Below, piece after piece: positions 33,480-44,010 of a DNA stretch of 64,000 nucleotides. Every line of letters starts with the position of its first letter. Positions within the stretch are counted from its first letter, which is position 1. Origin of the DNA: Cycas panzhihuaensis. Its lineage: Eukaryota > Cycadophyta. The stretch is from NCBI GenBank assembly GCA_023213395.1, contig CM041465.1:121589741-121653740 (forward strand). The letters run 5' to 3'. A model generated the notes under the pieces. The model saw nothing but the letters and a program-made list of their open reading frames with translations. It did no database searches and was not told the origin of the DNA. Position numbers and translations under genes: made by a program.

Positions 33480-33884
33480 TTAATGTCTCATGCCAGTGGA
33501 GTAGCCAGCGATATTGTATGTAGTCTTTGGTTTCTCGTGAGTTTCTTGGAATTCTTGAGAGGCGTCGGCTATGACATTGTCTTTGCCCTTTTGTACACAA
33601 TGGAGAAATCGAATGTTTGTAATTTGCTCACCCACTTTTGTTGTTAAATCGGCGGTGTCTTCTGATTTAAGAAGTATTTGAGACTGTCGTGGTCCGTTCG
33701 TACCTGGAAGGAACTGCCTAGTAAATACTGTCTCCCTTTGGTTGATCGCGTGCATTATGGCTAGCATCTCCTTATCATAGATGGGCTTTAACTTTTCTCT
33801 GTTATTCAATTTCCTGCTCTCGTATGCTATCGGTCTTTCGTCTTGTAATAGGATGACTCCTATGCCAAACCACAAGCATCGCAT
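33480..33884 (-). pseudogene. G3 RNase H
   Basis: Contains FGIGVILLQDERPIAYESRK, LNNREKLKPIYDKEMLAIMH and a frameshifted later part (FLHCVQKGKDNVIADAS, related to KKGKENVIADALS in G5). The initial CDAS motif is altered. Part of the stretch between (HYLLG.. FxVxTDH) is shifted out of frame. Confidence 0.85.
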
Positions 33885-33947
33885 TCCAAGATGAATGGTT
33901 TTGAGAAGTGCTGGGACTGCTAAAGCTGGGCTCTTACCATTGCGCTT

Positions 33948-34800
33948 TTAGTTCTTCAAAGGCTTTGTTGGTGTTTCGTTCCATGTGAAATCATCCTTTT
34001 TTGTTAGATCTGTAAGTGGAGCTGCTATGTTAGCATATCCTCTTATGAATTTCCTGAGGTATCCAGCTGCTCCTAGGAAGCTACGAACTCCCGTGACATT
34101 CTTTGGTGCTGGCCATTCTATTATTGCTTGGACTTTCTTGGGGTCATCCTTGATTCCGTTTGGAGTAATGATATGACCGAGGTATTCGAGTTCCTGTTGG
34201 CCAAAAGAGCATTTTTTCTTGTTTGCAAAGAATAAACCTTTTGCTAAAATTTCTAGGGCTAATCTCAGGTGTTCCAAATGTTCTCTCCATGTTTTGCTGT
34301 AAATGAGGATATCATCAAAAAAGATTAGTACGAATTTCCTCAAACATTCCTTGAATGTGGAGTCCATAGTGGCCTGGAACGTTGCTGGAGCGTTGGTTAG
34401 ACCAAATGGCATCACTTTGAATTCGAACAGTCCCTCATGAGTTCTGAATGCTGTCTTGTGGACGTCCCCCTCTTTTACCCGAATTTGATGGTAACCCGAT
34501 CGGAGGTCTATCTTGGAGAAGTATTGCGCTCCATGTATTTCGTCTAGTAGGTCATCAATCCTGGGGATAGGATATCTATTTTTTACAGTCAACTTGTTTG
34601 ATCCCCTGTAATCTACGCACATCCTGATTGTGCCATCTTTCTTAGGGCTAACAGCCAACGGGGATGCAAGCGGGCTTATGCTAGTCTGAATATGGCCGTG
34701 AGCAAGTAATTCTCTGGTTATGTTCTCGATCTCTTTCCTCGTGTGGTATGGATGCCTGTATGGCCTTATGTTCACCGGTGCTGCTCCTGGAATTAAATCA
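33948..34800 (-). pseudogene. G3 reverse transcriptase (intact domain)
   Basis: A 275-codon uninterrupted stretch from 34775 covering the complete gypsy [79 protein letters not shown], active site FFDD in VLIFFDDILIYSK, LEYLGHIITPNGI, and GYLRKFIRGYANIAAPLTDL. This is the best-preserved enzyme domain of any gypsy element here, though the surrounding polyprotein is broken. Confidence 0.93.
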
Positions 34801-35440
34801 ATCGCGTCTTTGAATTTCTCTTCTTTGGCGGTAATCCTTTTGGTTCTTCGAATACTTGTTTATATTCGTCCAAGATGTAATGTATTTCCGTTGGAATTTC
34901 TTGGATTTCTATCTTGTGGCATGACACTATGTATGTGGGTGCTTTCTTCCCCATGATTCTTTCCATTCTGTGAGATGACACTAATTGTGTTGGTGGATAT
35001 TTAGGTCCCCGTAGTATGTATTTGGTGCTGTTTATTCGGAAGCACATGACTCTGGTCATGTAGTTGGTGACTATATTTCCTAAGGTTTGTAACCACTATA
35101 CTCCTAGGACTATATCAACGCCTCCTATCTGCATTGCAAACATATTGGATGTCAGCGAGTACTCACCAATTTTCGGGTTGATGTTTCAGAATCCTCATGA
35201 GCCGCTTTTATTAGCAATTGAGACTTGGAAGGTTTTAATGGTTCCACCTTAATTCCCAGTTTTTGGGCTATTGGTCTGTTGATAAAATTATGCGTGCTCC
35301 CACTATCCACTAACACTGCTATTGGGGCTCCCTTCTGCATCCCTTCAAATCGTAGTGTTTGGGGTGCCGTGCTTTGACTGTTATGGCTTGCGAGATATTT
35401 GAACATTTTACGTATCGATTTCTAGTAGTTCATCTAGTTC
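34801..35440 (-). pseudogene. G3 aspartic protease
   Basis: Segment 35152-35406 has the active site LVDSGSTHNFINRPIAQKLG, with normal DSG, followed by further protease parts in other frames (near 35100, IGGVDIVLGV-like; 34793-35059 has STKYILRGPKYPPTQLVSS and the linker to RT with YKQVFEEPKGLPP). Chromovirus-type protease-RT arrangement, same as G6. Confidence 0.88.
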
Positions 35441-35588
35441 AACTTGGCTGCTCATTGTTATCTTCTTGATCCGGGCCGTATCTTCTTCATTTGTTCAGGT
35501 ATCTCCAGTTCTTCATTATTCAGCATAAATACCTTCTTTCCCGGACATTGGTGCTCTCGATTCCATTTCCCTCGGCATTTGAAACAAG
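35441..35588 (-). pseudogene. G3 Gag zinc knuckle, part left of G4
   Basis: The minus strand gives CFKCRGKWNREHQCPGKKVF, a C-x2-C-x5-H-x4-type knuckle. G4 inserted inside it: the first Cys context (QKGTC) lies at 41101-41120 on the far side. Removing G4 and one ACAAG copy restores KGTCFKC. Confidence 0.88.
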
Positions 35589-36443
35589 TGTTGACTGATA
35601 GATTCCACACCCTTCGTGGAATCAATGCACTTGTCAAGGTTACACAGCGCTATAGTCTAGTTTTAGGACACTGTCAACATGGTTATACACATATATTCCA
35701 CATACATTCCATATATAATTCATAGAATGGTACACAAAGATGCAATCAATACATACTTCAGTAAATCATCAACACACATCAAGAATGCACTAATTTCCAC
35801 ATAACTCTTCTTTTATTAATTCAACAATTCATTTACACGGTGGAATGCGTTCTGAGCATTCCAAAGACATCTGATCATACATTACACATGCGTACCGGAT
35901 GGTACTTATCATGCACTCATGCTCCAATTGGATGTCATACGTACTATCATCCGCACCTTTGCGTACCTTTGATCTCCGGCTCTCACCCTCGTGAGTATGT
36001 CATGGAATTGAATCACTCGGCTCTCACACTGGAATGGTCCTCAAAGCACCATTAAATATGTCCCTTTGATGCCTTTTGGATGAAAGGTTATGACCCAAAG
36101 TCATAACCATACCTTTCGTCACCAAGGTACCCTTTCACTTTAATCATTAGTTATACACTTTAACTAATGTCTCTTTAGGTCCGTGACGTCAAAATGCGTC
36201 GTGCCGACTTCGAGGCTTCCAGCGGTCATCTTGTCATGCGTGCGCTTGATTCGGTTCTGTTTCGCTCTTGATGCACATCATGCATACCCGTTCAGTGCGC
36301 ACTTTTGTCATACGTACCCAGAATGCTGTTTTTCTGCCATTTTGCCTCGTGCGTACCTCCGTATGGTCCGCACTTGCACAACTCGGGTTATCTGACCTAT
36401 CTCTGGTCCTCCCACAGCCAGTGAGTCAATTTTCATGCCAACA
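35589..36443 (-). repeat. G4 3' LTR
   Basis: 855 bases, nearly identical to 40244-41096 except for a strongly different block at about 36184-36320. Confidence 0.93.
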
Positions 36444-36844
36444 TCTATCCTGGGTCAACATGATTGGGTTGAGCATCCTTGCTCAACAAAAATTCAAAAT
36501 TTGGGGTATTCCTCCCCTCTACATTCTAAAATTGCTCCTGCTTTGCCTTTGCTCCTTCTTTCGGTCGCCATTCTTGGTTAATAAATCCTCATCTATTGGC
36601 GCTTTGTTTTGTTCAACTTTCCCTTGATTTTCCGTATGATGATATACCTTTCCTCCATGCTTCACCATATTGCTTATTTGTATGATATGAGTTACGGTTG
36701 TTTTTCTGTTTTTAAATTTTTTTGTATTTTATGTTACATACCGAACTGAATCACGTTCCGGTATCAAGGCAATTTGATTTTGCCTCAACTTCATGCAACA
36801 CGCTATGGTACAACCAACTGATTCAGCTGGTAAGTTGCTCCACC
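36444..36844 (-). other. G4 non-coding region before 3' LTR
   Basis: About 400 bases, no coding pattern. Contains the hairpin shared with G2 (36468-36487). Confidence 0.6.
36468..36487. repeat. Hairpin near G4 3' LTR
   Basis: GTTGAGCA, loop TCCT, TGCTCAAC: a perfect 8-base stem. The same core with a 7-base stem is at 16488-16505 in G2. Confidence 0.75.
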
Positions 36845-37219
36845 CTAGTTGATATAGGGTTTCAGTTTACTACCCTTGACCATTTCGGTGGTAGTAGGCG
36901 GCACGATAGTTCCTTTAATCTGGATAGTGCCTTGGATTCGGTACACCTTCTCAATCCTATATGGGCCTTTCCAATGCATCTTCAATTCTCCCTGGGTTGT
37001 TTGGGATTTGTTGTCGAATCGCCATACTCGATCACCCTTCTTGAAATGCGGTGTCTTGTCGTGGCGGTCGTGCCTTGTCCTTTTCCGCCTTTTCCTTGGT
37101 GTGGTATGCTTTGTCGATTTCTTCTTACGATCCCTTAATTGGTCTTCTCCTAACCAATGTTCTCTACAATGTCTCGAATGGAAAACTCCACATAGTGGTT
37201 CTCCATAAAAGGGCTTCAC
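36845..37219 (-). pseudogene. G4 integrase C-terminal remnant
   Basis: A 124-codon open stretch: basic segment KKKSTKHTTPRKRRKRTRHD, then HFKKGDRVWRFDNKSQTTQG, MHWKGPYRIEKVYRIQGTI and ending KGSKLKPYIN, the same ending as G1 and G2. No catalytic core remains upstream. Confidence 0.85.
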
Positions 37220-37415
37220 ATAATCTCCAACATATTCTCCATGATTTCTATCTTACGGGTGGCAACTATTTCGGTCACATTCCGAGAAAGTAGGTTACAC
37301 CTATAGGATGAGGGGTTGACTTCATAATCGTCCCGTAGCCAATAATCCACAAATCTCATCTCGTTTTCATCATCTGAAGAATTGTAAATTTCTCCAGAAT
37401 AGGTCGGTTCTTCTT
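37220..37415 (-). other. G4 deletion region
   Basis: In G2 about 2.5 kb of linker, RT, RNase H and integrase core lie here. In G4 fewer than 200 bases separate protease from the integrase C-terminus, and none resembles RT. Confidence 0.7.
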
Positions 37416-38768
37416 TTACAATCGGGTCGATGTTGTAGGCTTCTCCGCAGTATGATAGAGGTTTTCTTTGTCACATGAAGAAGTTGTTGCTTCCCTCACA
37501 ACGGTTGTACTTGATCCATTGTCAGGTATCACCTCAATGGAGTTCTTCCCCAACATTGGTAATACTACTCTATTTCCTTCATCTGACAAGGTGAAGGTTA
37601 CGTCTTTCCAACTTTGGAGACATTGAGTTTTGTATAGCCATGGTCTCCCAATAAAATTTGGATAGGGAGTTGCACCTTTCTCCGTTTCCACAATCGTAAA
37701 ATCGATCTTACGACAATTCCGCCACATCCACCTTGATGTTGGCGGTTTTCCACCTGGTCGCACCAACAATTCATTGGCTAGTTTTAACGAATAGGTTGCC
37801 GCTTCCAACTTTGGACTCCCCAACTTCCGCCATGTCGAGGTGGGCAGTACATTCACAGCTGCTCCTCCATCAACGATCACTCTCGGAAACTTTTCTCCCA
37901 AAACTGACATGGTTACCATCGGATCCATGTCGAATGATGGTATGATTTGCTTCCAACTCTTGGTAATTCCTTTCTGTAGCATTCCTCCTTTGATCCAATC
38001 AATAACTTGGGACAAGGGGATAGTCAACTGTAACTGTTTCGCCAAATTCTCCATTAATAGCAACATTCTGGGAATATCCTCTGCTGGTAATCCTTTGAAT
38101 AACTCCTCCATTTGCACCATTTGGGGTTTTACCGTTGATTCTTCTAGTAGTTTCTCTGGCTCTTTTTGTTTGTTTTTTCGAACGTAAACATTTTTTGTTT
38201 CCGGTTTGCCCATTGGTAGTATATTTTCCTCCCGGACTAAACCATCCAACACCTGTTTCGCTTTTTTGTAGCGATCCAATTCAGTCGGGGGGTTTGGATA
38301 TCCTTCATCCACTTTCTTTTTCTGTTTATTCGGTAATTTCACATTCTTCGTTTCCGGCACAATTGTCATTAAGTTCGTTGCTTTGGCTTTACCCTTGCAC
38401 TCTTCTGTTTTGTGGTCACTTGGGCCACGATTTACCACATCTGACGGTTTTGTTCGTATTCTAGCTTCATCGGGCATTCGAACTTCGATTGCGAATGGCG
38501 AGATGAGGCATCTCCCCATCATTTCTTCCTCGAGGGCTCTCTGCACCCTCGTTGTATACACATTGCGAGGTGGGTTGCCTCTTCCCCGACCTCTACCTCT
38601 GAATGCTTTACCCCTGGAATTGTAGAAACAATCCCTAGTTGTGTGGGTATCGACCTCACATATATGGCACCACTTCTCACATTGGTGCGTCACATTGTTT
38701 TTTAAGTTCAATTCACACTCCCGGGTGGTGTGTGAGTTTTCTTCACAAATATGGCACCACTTGGTCAC
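37416..38768 (-). pseudogene. G4 Gag knuckles plus protease (450-codon open frame)
   Basis: The longest open stretch in the window. Order: two CCHC knuckles (WCHICEENSHTTREC, WCHICEVDTHTTRDC), an Arg/Gly-rich segment (GRGRGRGN), a degenerate third knuckle region ending HKTEEC, a Lys-rich region, KQLQLTIPLSQVIDWIKGG, protease active site VDGGAAVNVLPTSTW, LANELLVRPGG and FIGRPWLYK, then DVTFTLSDEGN and an acidic tail. It is kept open although RT is gone. The start here is arbitrary because gag begins upstream at 40102. Confidence 0.88.
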
Positions 38769-39034
38769 CCTTCCAAAGGTGCTCTTTCTTCTTTAATGTC
38801 TCTTCTTCTTCCCGATTATTTCGGATTTTTAATCGGCTACTTCTTTCCTCAGTGCCTCTAATTCGGACTCCTCTTCTGCTACTCCAACTGGCGGAAAGGG
38901 TCGATTAGCCGATTCTGTCTTAGCTCTCTAATCTCATCTTGCAGTCTTAGCAGCAAGGAATCTTGTCCCCCTGCCTGGGCATCCATTTCCATCTCGAAAT
39001 CCAATGCCAACTCCCCGAGCATTCTTGAATGATT

Positions 39035-40102
39035 TCACGGATGAGCATACAACATGGCTCGCAACTTCTCATTTAGCCCTCTGACGAAGTAATTCTTCAT
39101 GTTATGATCCGTGATTGTCTCATTGATCATACTCGCTGCAATGATCTTCATTCGACTAATGTACGTTAGGACGGATTCCCTACCGCCTCGATTTCGCAAG
39201 GCGATTTCCGCATTCATTATCGCGAAACTTTTGGAATCTCTCTTCGAACGCTTTCTTCATCTTTGCCCATGGCTCATTTTTGTTCGTTTCCTTATACCAA
39301 GCCAAGGGTACACCTCTCAATGTACAGGCGAAGCGTGCTTTAATCTCATCTTCGTCTGTTATTTTTCTAACATCAATGAGATTCAAACAAATACACATGC
39401 TTTCAAGGCGTCAAGTATCATTGAAGATTAATTTCCAAATCTCTATGGTCGTCCATCTTGGGAGATTGCAACTGCTCCTACCCGATGGTGATCTTTCCCC
39501 TCCTCCGTCCTTTGGGGATGTACTAGGAGTGACTACTGCTGCACTACCTTTTCCAAACAACGGATTTTTGAACGGAGTTTTTATATGTATAGGTTCCACT
39601 ACACCTGGAACTTGTATTGTCAATGGTGTTACCGTGATATAAGATTGATCAGAACCCTTTTCTGTCGAATCTTCAAATAGCTGCCTCGTTAGCTTGTTTT
39701 CCCAATATGCCGAGGGACCTTCCTCTGCCTTCTTATCACTGTCACCTAGGTCCTTCGGGCTGTCCTCACGGTATACTTCCTCGTTAAGATTTCCTTTTGT
39801 TTTTCGTCCACTTTAGGCTTTCCTTCCCACTCCGGGCTAAACAAATCATCTCTGATAGGGGCTGGTGTCAATACCATGCGTTTGCCATGGTTTTCCTCTT
39901 CACGAGGTGTCTGGCTCCACTTGCCTCGCATCCTTCAACTGGACCGTCCCTTAGTCTCGTTGTTTTGCAAACTTAGTCTCCTCGCCCTCCTGAGTTTTGC
40001 CGCTTTTGACCATCTTAGTTCCCTTTGCTGCCGGGTTTCTTTTTCCTTGGGTGAAGTATCCTTCTGGGGCTCTTCCGACCTTGAAGGCCTTTTAGGTGGC
40101 AT
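39035..40102 (-). pseudogene. G4 gag N-terminal half (broken)
   Basis: A start codon at 40102 gives MPPKRPSRSEEPQKD, a basic N-terminus also found at 43219 in G2. Fragments at 39746-39931 and 39411-39623 follow, then the gag domain at 39180-39398 (KARFACTLRGVPLAWYKET, WAKMKKAFEERFQKFRDNE) and 39035-39217 (ESVLTYISRMKIIAASMI, YFVRGLNEKLRAML). Separate frames indicate several indels. Confidence 0.82.
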
Positions 40103-40229
40103 TGGAAGGTCCCCAGGCTGCCGGTGGCTTAGTTACCCGCCATCACGCCGGGCGGCCTGTGGTCCTCTCGCCCTTTACACATTCTTTTTCCTTTGAAACC
40201 CCTAGGCCTGTCCCTCCTCAATGGACGTA

Positions 40230-40243
40230 GGCAGCGGAACCAA
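40230..40243 (-). promoter_or_regulatory. G4 primer binding site
   Basis: Minus strand TTGGTTCCGCTGCC directly after the 5' LTR. Best-preserved copy of the PBS shared by G1, G2 and G4. The primer tRNA would end GGCAGCGGAACCA. Confidence 0.75.
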
Positions 40244-41096
40244 TGTTGGTGATAGATTCCACACCCTTCGTGGAATCAATGCACTTGTCAAGGTTACACA
40301 GTAGCTATAGTCTAGTTTTAGGACATCAACATGGTTATACACATATATTCCACATACATTCCATATATAATTCACGTAATGGTACACGAAGCATGTAAAT
40401 CAATACATACTTCAAGAATCATCAACACACATCAAGAATGCACCAATTTCCACATAACTCTTCTTTTATTAATTCAGCGGTTCATTTACAGAGGTCGGAA
40501 TGCGTTCTCGAGCATTCCAAAGAAGATACGCCCTTCATACATGCGCACCGGATGGTACTTATCATGCACTCATGCTCCAATCGGGTCATCATACGTACTG
40601 TCATCCGCACCTTTGCGTACCTTTGATCTCCGGCTCTCACCCTCGTGAGTATGTCATGGAATTGAATCACTCGGCTCTCACACTGGAATGGTCCTCAAAG
40701 CACCATTAAATATGTCCCTTTGATGCCTTTTGGATGAAAGGTTATGACCCAAAGTCATAACCATACCTTTTCGTCACCAAGGTACCCTTTCACTTTAATC
40801 ATTAGTTATACACTTTAACTAATGTCTCTTTAGGTCCGTACGTCCGTACGTCGGCGCAGCCTTCCAGCTCCTGCTTCCACCGTGCATCATGCGCACTGCC
40901 TGCTCGGCTCGCTTAGCTACTTGATGCACTGCCATGCATACCTGCCTGTGCACGCACCGTCATACGCACCTGCAATGCCTGTTTTTCTGCCATTTTGCCT
41001 CGTGCGTACCTCCGTATGGTCCGCACTTGCACAACTCGGGTTATCTGACCTATCTCTGGTCCTCCCACAGCCAGTGAGTCAATTTTCATGCCAACA
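40244..41096 (-). repeat. G4 5' LTR
   Basis: 853 bases, ends CCAACA followed by the target duplication ACAAG. See the 3' LTR for the divergent internal block (here about 40838-40972). Confidence 0.93.
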
Positions 41097-41957
41097 ACAA
41101 GTACCTTTCTGTATGTGTTCTTGTCGCGTGGAGTTTTCTGTTGTATTCTTGATTGCAAGTGGAGCGTCTGATTTAACTCCTGACCTATGCCAGTTCGTGT
41201 TAGATGGTGGAGCAAAATCCGTTCTACGCACGAAGGTAGGCCTAGTTTCTTTAAGTTCAGCTTCGACACATCGAGCGTGGTTTATGATGTCTTCTAATGC
41301 TCCATGTTGCTGCGCTAATACCCAAAATCTGATGGGGACCTTGAGCCCGCTTATATATGTCTCCCTTAGACATTCCTGAGGAATGTTTGATGTAACCATA
41401 CATTGTAACATCTGAAATTATTCTGTATATTCGCGAACTGATCCTGTCTGCTGCAGTCTTGTCAACTGTGCAAAGTAATTCATAGACCAAGAGTCTTCAT
41501 ATTGGTTGATGATAGCTATTCTGAAATTTCTCCATTCCTCTTGCTGAGGTCCTTGCATCTTTTTCCACCAATAATACCAATTCAAGGCTCGTCCATAGAG
41601 ATGTAAGGAGGCAATGGGCACCATATCTATGCTTGGTGGTTTGTTTACTGCGAAATATGTTTCCATTTGAAGTAGCCATGCTCTTATGTCTCGTGTTTTT
41701 TCTGGATCGAATTTTTCTAATGCGATCTTTGGTCCTCCTTGATTTACATTTCTTCGCTGGAAAACAATTCCTTCCTTAAACCTACCTTCTGGGTTCCCCT
41801 GATCTGTTTCTTGATCTGAATCCTGTTCTGTTTTTGGATGAGCTATCTCTTGTTTGTCCAATCTTCCGTTTAGGTTCCTAATTTGTTGTGAAAGTTCTTC
41901 CATGACCGCTGTCAAGGTTTCTACTGCTTGTTCTTCTGAGTTGTGGGACCTTGGCAT
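41097..41957 (-). pseudogene. G3 gag
   Basis: The start codon at 41957 gives MPRSHNSEEQAVETLTAVM, a coiled-coil N-terminus (LSQQIRNLNGRLDKQE), then the gag domain: ALEKFDPEKTRDIRAWLLQM, LYGRALNWYYWWKKMQ and YFAQLTRLQQTGSVREYTE. Shortly after, at 41418, a stop or frameshift occurs and gag continues as CLRETYISGLKVPIRFW and RCVEAELKETRPTF. It ends QKGTC at the G4 junction. The open frame reaches upstream into the LTR, but the true start is the Met at 41957. Confidence 0.9.
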
Positions 41958-42078
41958 TTTGTTTTGTGGGCTGATTTTTCTGGATCTTAATTCCGTCTTG
42001 GTCCTTTGTGAATTGCTAGGGTGGGAGGGTGGGTCAAAATTTCCTTCCCCTCGTGAAAATTTCCCGCTTCGGAACGAA

Positions 42079-42090
42079 GCTCTGATACCA
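42079..42090 (-). promoter_or_regulatory. G3 primer binding site
   Basis: Minus strand TGGTATCAGAGC, exactly complementary to the 3' end of initiator tRNA-Met, two bases after the 5' LTR. Confidence 0.95.
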
Positions 42091-42092
42091 CT

Positions 42093-42712
42093 TGTAGCGA
42101 GTCCTTTACCCAATTGGACATAAAATAGAGCAGAGTAGGGCGAATTCACAGACACAGAACAATAATAGAGGAAAAGTCCACAAATGCTAAACCCAAATAG
42201 ATCAAATTCACAAATGGCAAACACCTTTTGATCCAAAAGTATATCTTCAATTATAGGTTAAATACAAAAATACGATACCAAAATGCACAAAATATAAGTA
42301 GAGTTCCAACAGAGTACCTGTACTGCCTGCCACAATCACCAAACCCTTCGAGGCGAGGATCCTCCCAGAAATTGCAGCCCTAAGGCCAAAAATCTGCACT
42401 TGCCTTGAGGCCGAAAATAAAGAGAAGAGAGCTTCACCAATGGATAATTCTGAATGATCTCAAAGTCCCTATATATAGGCACATAAACTGGGACAAAATG
42501 AAGTCGGCCAGAGCAGGGAGGAGTGCGGCCAACATAATCATGAGAAGTCGGCTACAGCTTCTAAAAAAACTGGCAGGCTATCTTTAAATGGTCATAACTT
42601 TTGATAAGGATGTCGGAATTGACTTTCGTCTGAACCGTTGGAATCGTCGTTCAGAGGCCTATCATTTGAATGCTTATATGCTATAACTTTGACCATATTT
42701 TGGAGTGCTACA
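42093..42712 (-). repeat. G3 5' LTR
   Basis: 620 bases, TGTAGCGAGTCC to GTGCTACA in plus view; TSD CCTGG follows at 42713. Confidence 0.95.
42470..42477 (-). promoter_or_regulatory. G3 LTR TATA box
   Basis: TATATATA within CCTATATATAGG, kept in the other LTR near 24725. Confidence 0.65.
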
Positions 42713-43219
42713 CCTGGCATTCCTGGTATTTCTGTCACCATTGGAGTTGTTATTAGATATGACTAATCCTCACTTTCCTCTGGTGGATCTTCAAATAATT
42801 GTCTAATAAAATGATTTTCCCAATGTGCCTGGGGACCTTCCTCTGCCTTCTCTTCGTTATCACTTTAGGTCCTTTGGGGTAGAGTCCAAACTTAATTCTG
42901 CTTCAAGGGTGCTTATTTCTTTTGTTTTCTCTTCAGCATCCTCTTCCTTATTAGGATTGTGATATTTTTCTTGAGCAGGTGTGATTGTCATTGGCTTCCC
43001 TTGGCCTCTATTTTCTGTATCTCATGGTGTCTGGGTGCCACTTGCCTCAAATCCTTCCACTGGTTCACTTTGATCTTCCTTTTTCCCTATGCTTAATCTC
43101 CATGCTCTTCTTAGCGTTTTCTCCTTGGACCATCTTAAAGCTCTCTACCCGCTTGATTCCGTTATCCCCTCAGGTTTTTTTTGTGACTCCTTTGCCTTCG
43201 AAGGCCATTTAGGTGGCAT
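42713..43219 (-). pseudogene. G2 gag N-terminus, right of G3
   Basis: A start codon at 43219 sits in the same context as in G4 (40102). The minus strand reads a charged region and ends TEIPGMP at the G3 junction, continuing at 24346. Several stops. Confidence 0.65.
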
Positions 43220-43339
43220 TGGAAGGTCCCCTTGGTTGTCTAGGCTTAGCTAAAGCTTGCCATCACTGTGATAGCCAGGGTGACTTGTCCTTTACACATA
43301 GAGGATTTCGGCTTCTTCTTCCCTCCGCTAGTGAACTTA

Positions 43340-43353
43340 GGCAACAGAATCAA
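43340..43353 (-). promoter_or_regulatory. G2 primer binding site
   Basis: Minus strand TTGATTCTGTTGCC, a decayed version of the G4 PBS, directly after the 5' LTR. Confidence 0.65.
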
Positions 43354-44005
43354 TGTTGACTCAATATCTACCCCTATTGAGATATCCACTTGTCAAGGTT
43401 TCCAATGTAGTCTAGGGTGTGTGCTCATGGTCAACATACATATTTATATATTAAATTATGCCTCATAAGTCCACAATATAATCATAGACACAATAGACAT
43501 CATGCATTCCTCATTGAGTACAAATAGATTCCATGTAACTCTATAATATTATTAAACAATAGTCAAAGATTACAACATATTCTATCCGTACAATGCTAGA
43601 ATGGTAATCTGTACCAGACCAGGTTCCAAAGGATCACTTAACTCGGCTCCCACATCCATCCCATTGATTGGATGTGTTTATATACACCATGCATCCCTGT
43701 TGAGGAACAATTGTGACCAAAAGTCATAACCATCCCTTTTGCTAATTAATCCATTACTTGGCTGGTTAATTCATTCATACATCTGTACAATTTGTTCTAC
43801 GAGCATTCTTGGTGCGTTCCTTCATTGTGCAGTCTGCATTTCCTTCCTATGTGGTGTGTTCCTATGAAGGAACAATCCTCTGTACTGCCTATTTATTGAT
43901 TTTTGTTTCGTTCGTTCCTCTTCCTGAACATTCGTTGAACAGTTGCCCTGCATTTATCAACTGTATCAAACCAAAAGCAGACAACTGTCGATTTTGTTTG
44001 CAACA
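43354..44005 (-). repeat. G2 5' LTR
   Basis: 652 bases, TGTTGACTCAAT to GCAACA; TSD TGGGT at 44006-44010. Shorter than its partner by about 60 bases. Confidence 0.9.
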
Positions 44006-44010
44006 TGGGT

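Larger units (their letters stand above)
35589..41096 (-). mobile_element. G4: internally deleted gypsy element (minus)
   Basis: 5.5 kb; LTRs 35589-36443 and 40244-41096; target duplication ACAAG at 35584-35588 and 41097-41101. Related to G2 in gag, knuckles, protease, PBS and LTR-proximal hairpin. RT, RNase H and most of integrase are missing between 37220 and 37415, leaving gag-protease and the integrase C-terminus. It would need enzymes from another element to move. Confidence 0.93.
24347..42712 (-). mobile_element. G3: gypsy chromovirus (minus), split by C2 and G4
   Basis: LTRs at 24347-24960 and 42093-42712; target duplication CCTGG at 24342-24346 and 42713-42717. PBS matches initiator tRNA-Met, and the polypurine tract abuts the 3' LTR. 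Minus-strand order: gag, zinc knuckle, DSG protease, RT, RNase H, integrase, chromodomain. C2 interrupts integrase and G4 interrupts the zinc knuckle; removing both restores continuous domains. Native length is about 5.7 kb. LTR divergence by eye is about 5-6%. Confidence 0.95.
15749..44005 (-). mobile_element. G2: gypsy retrotransposon (minus), split by G3
   Basis: LTRs at 15749-16463 and 43354-44005, target duplication TGGGT at 15744-15748 and 44006-44010. After removing G3 (24347-42712) the element is about 9.9 kb. Minus-strand order: PBS, gag, multiple zinc knuckles, VDGG protease, long linker, RT, RNase H, integrase, then 1.7 kb non-coding. LTR divergence by eye is about 12%, the largest among the paired LTRs here. 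No chromodomain is present. Confidence 0.92.

Noticed and set aside
36268-37293. Several plus-strand open stretches of 70-140 codons
   Set aside because: They are antisense to the G4 LTR and integrase remnant and show no protein family features.
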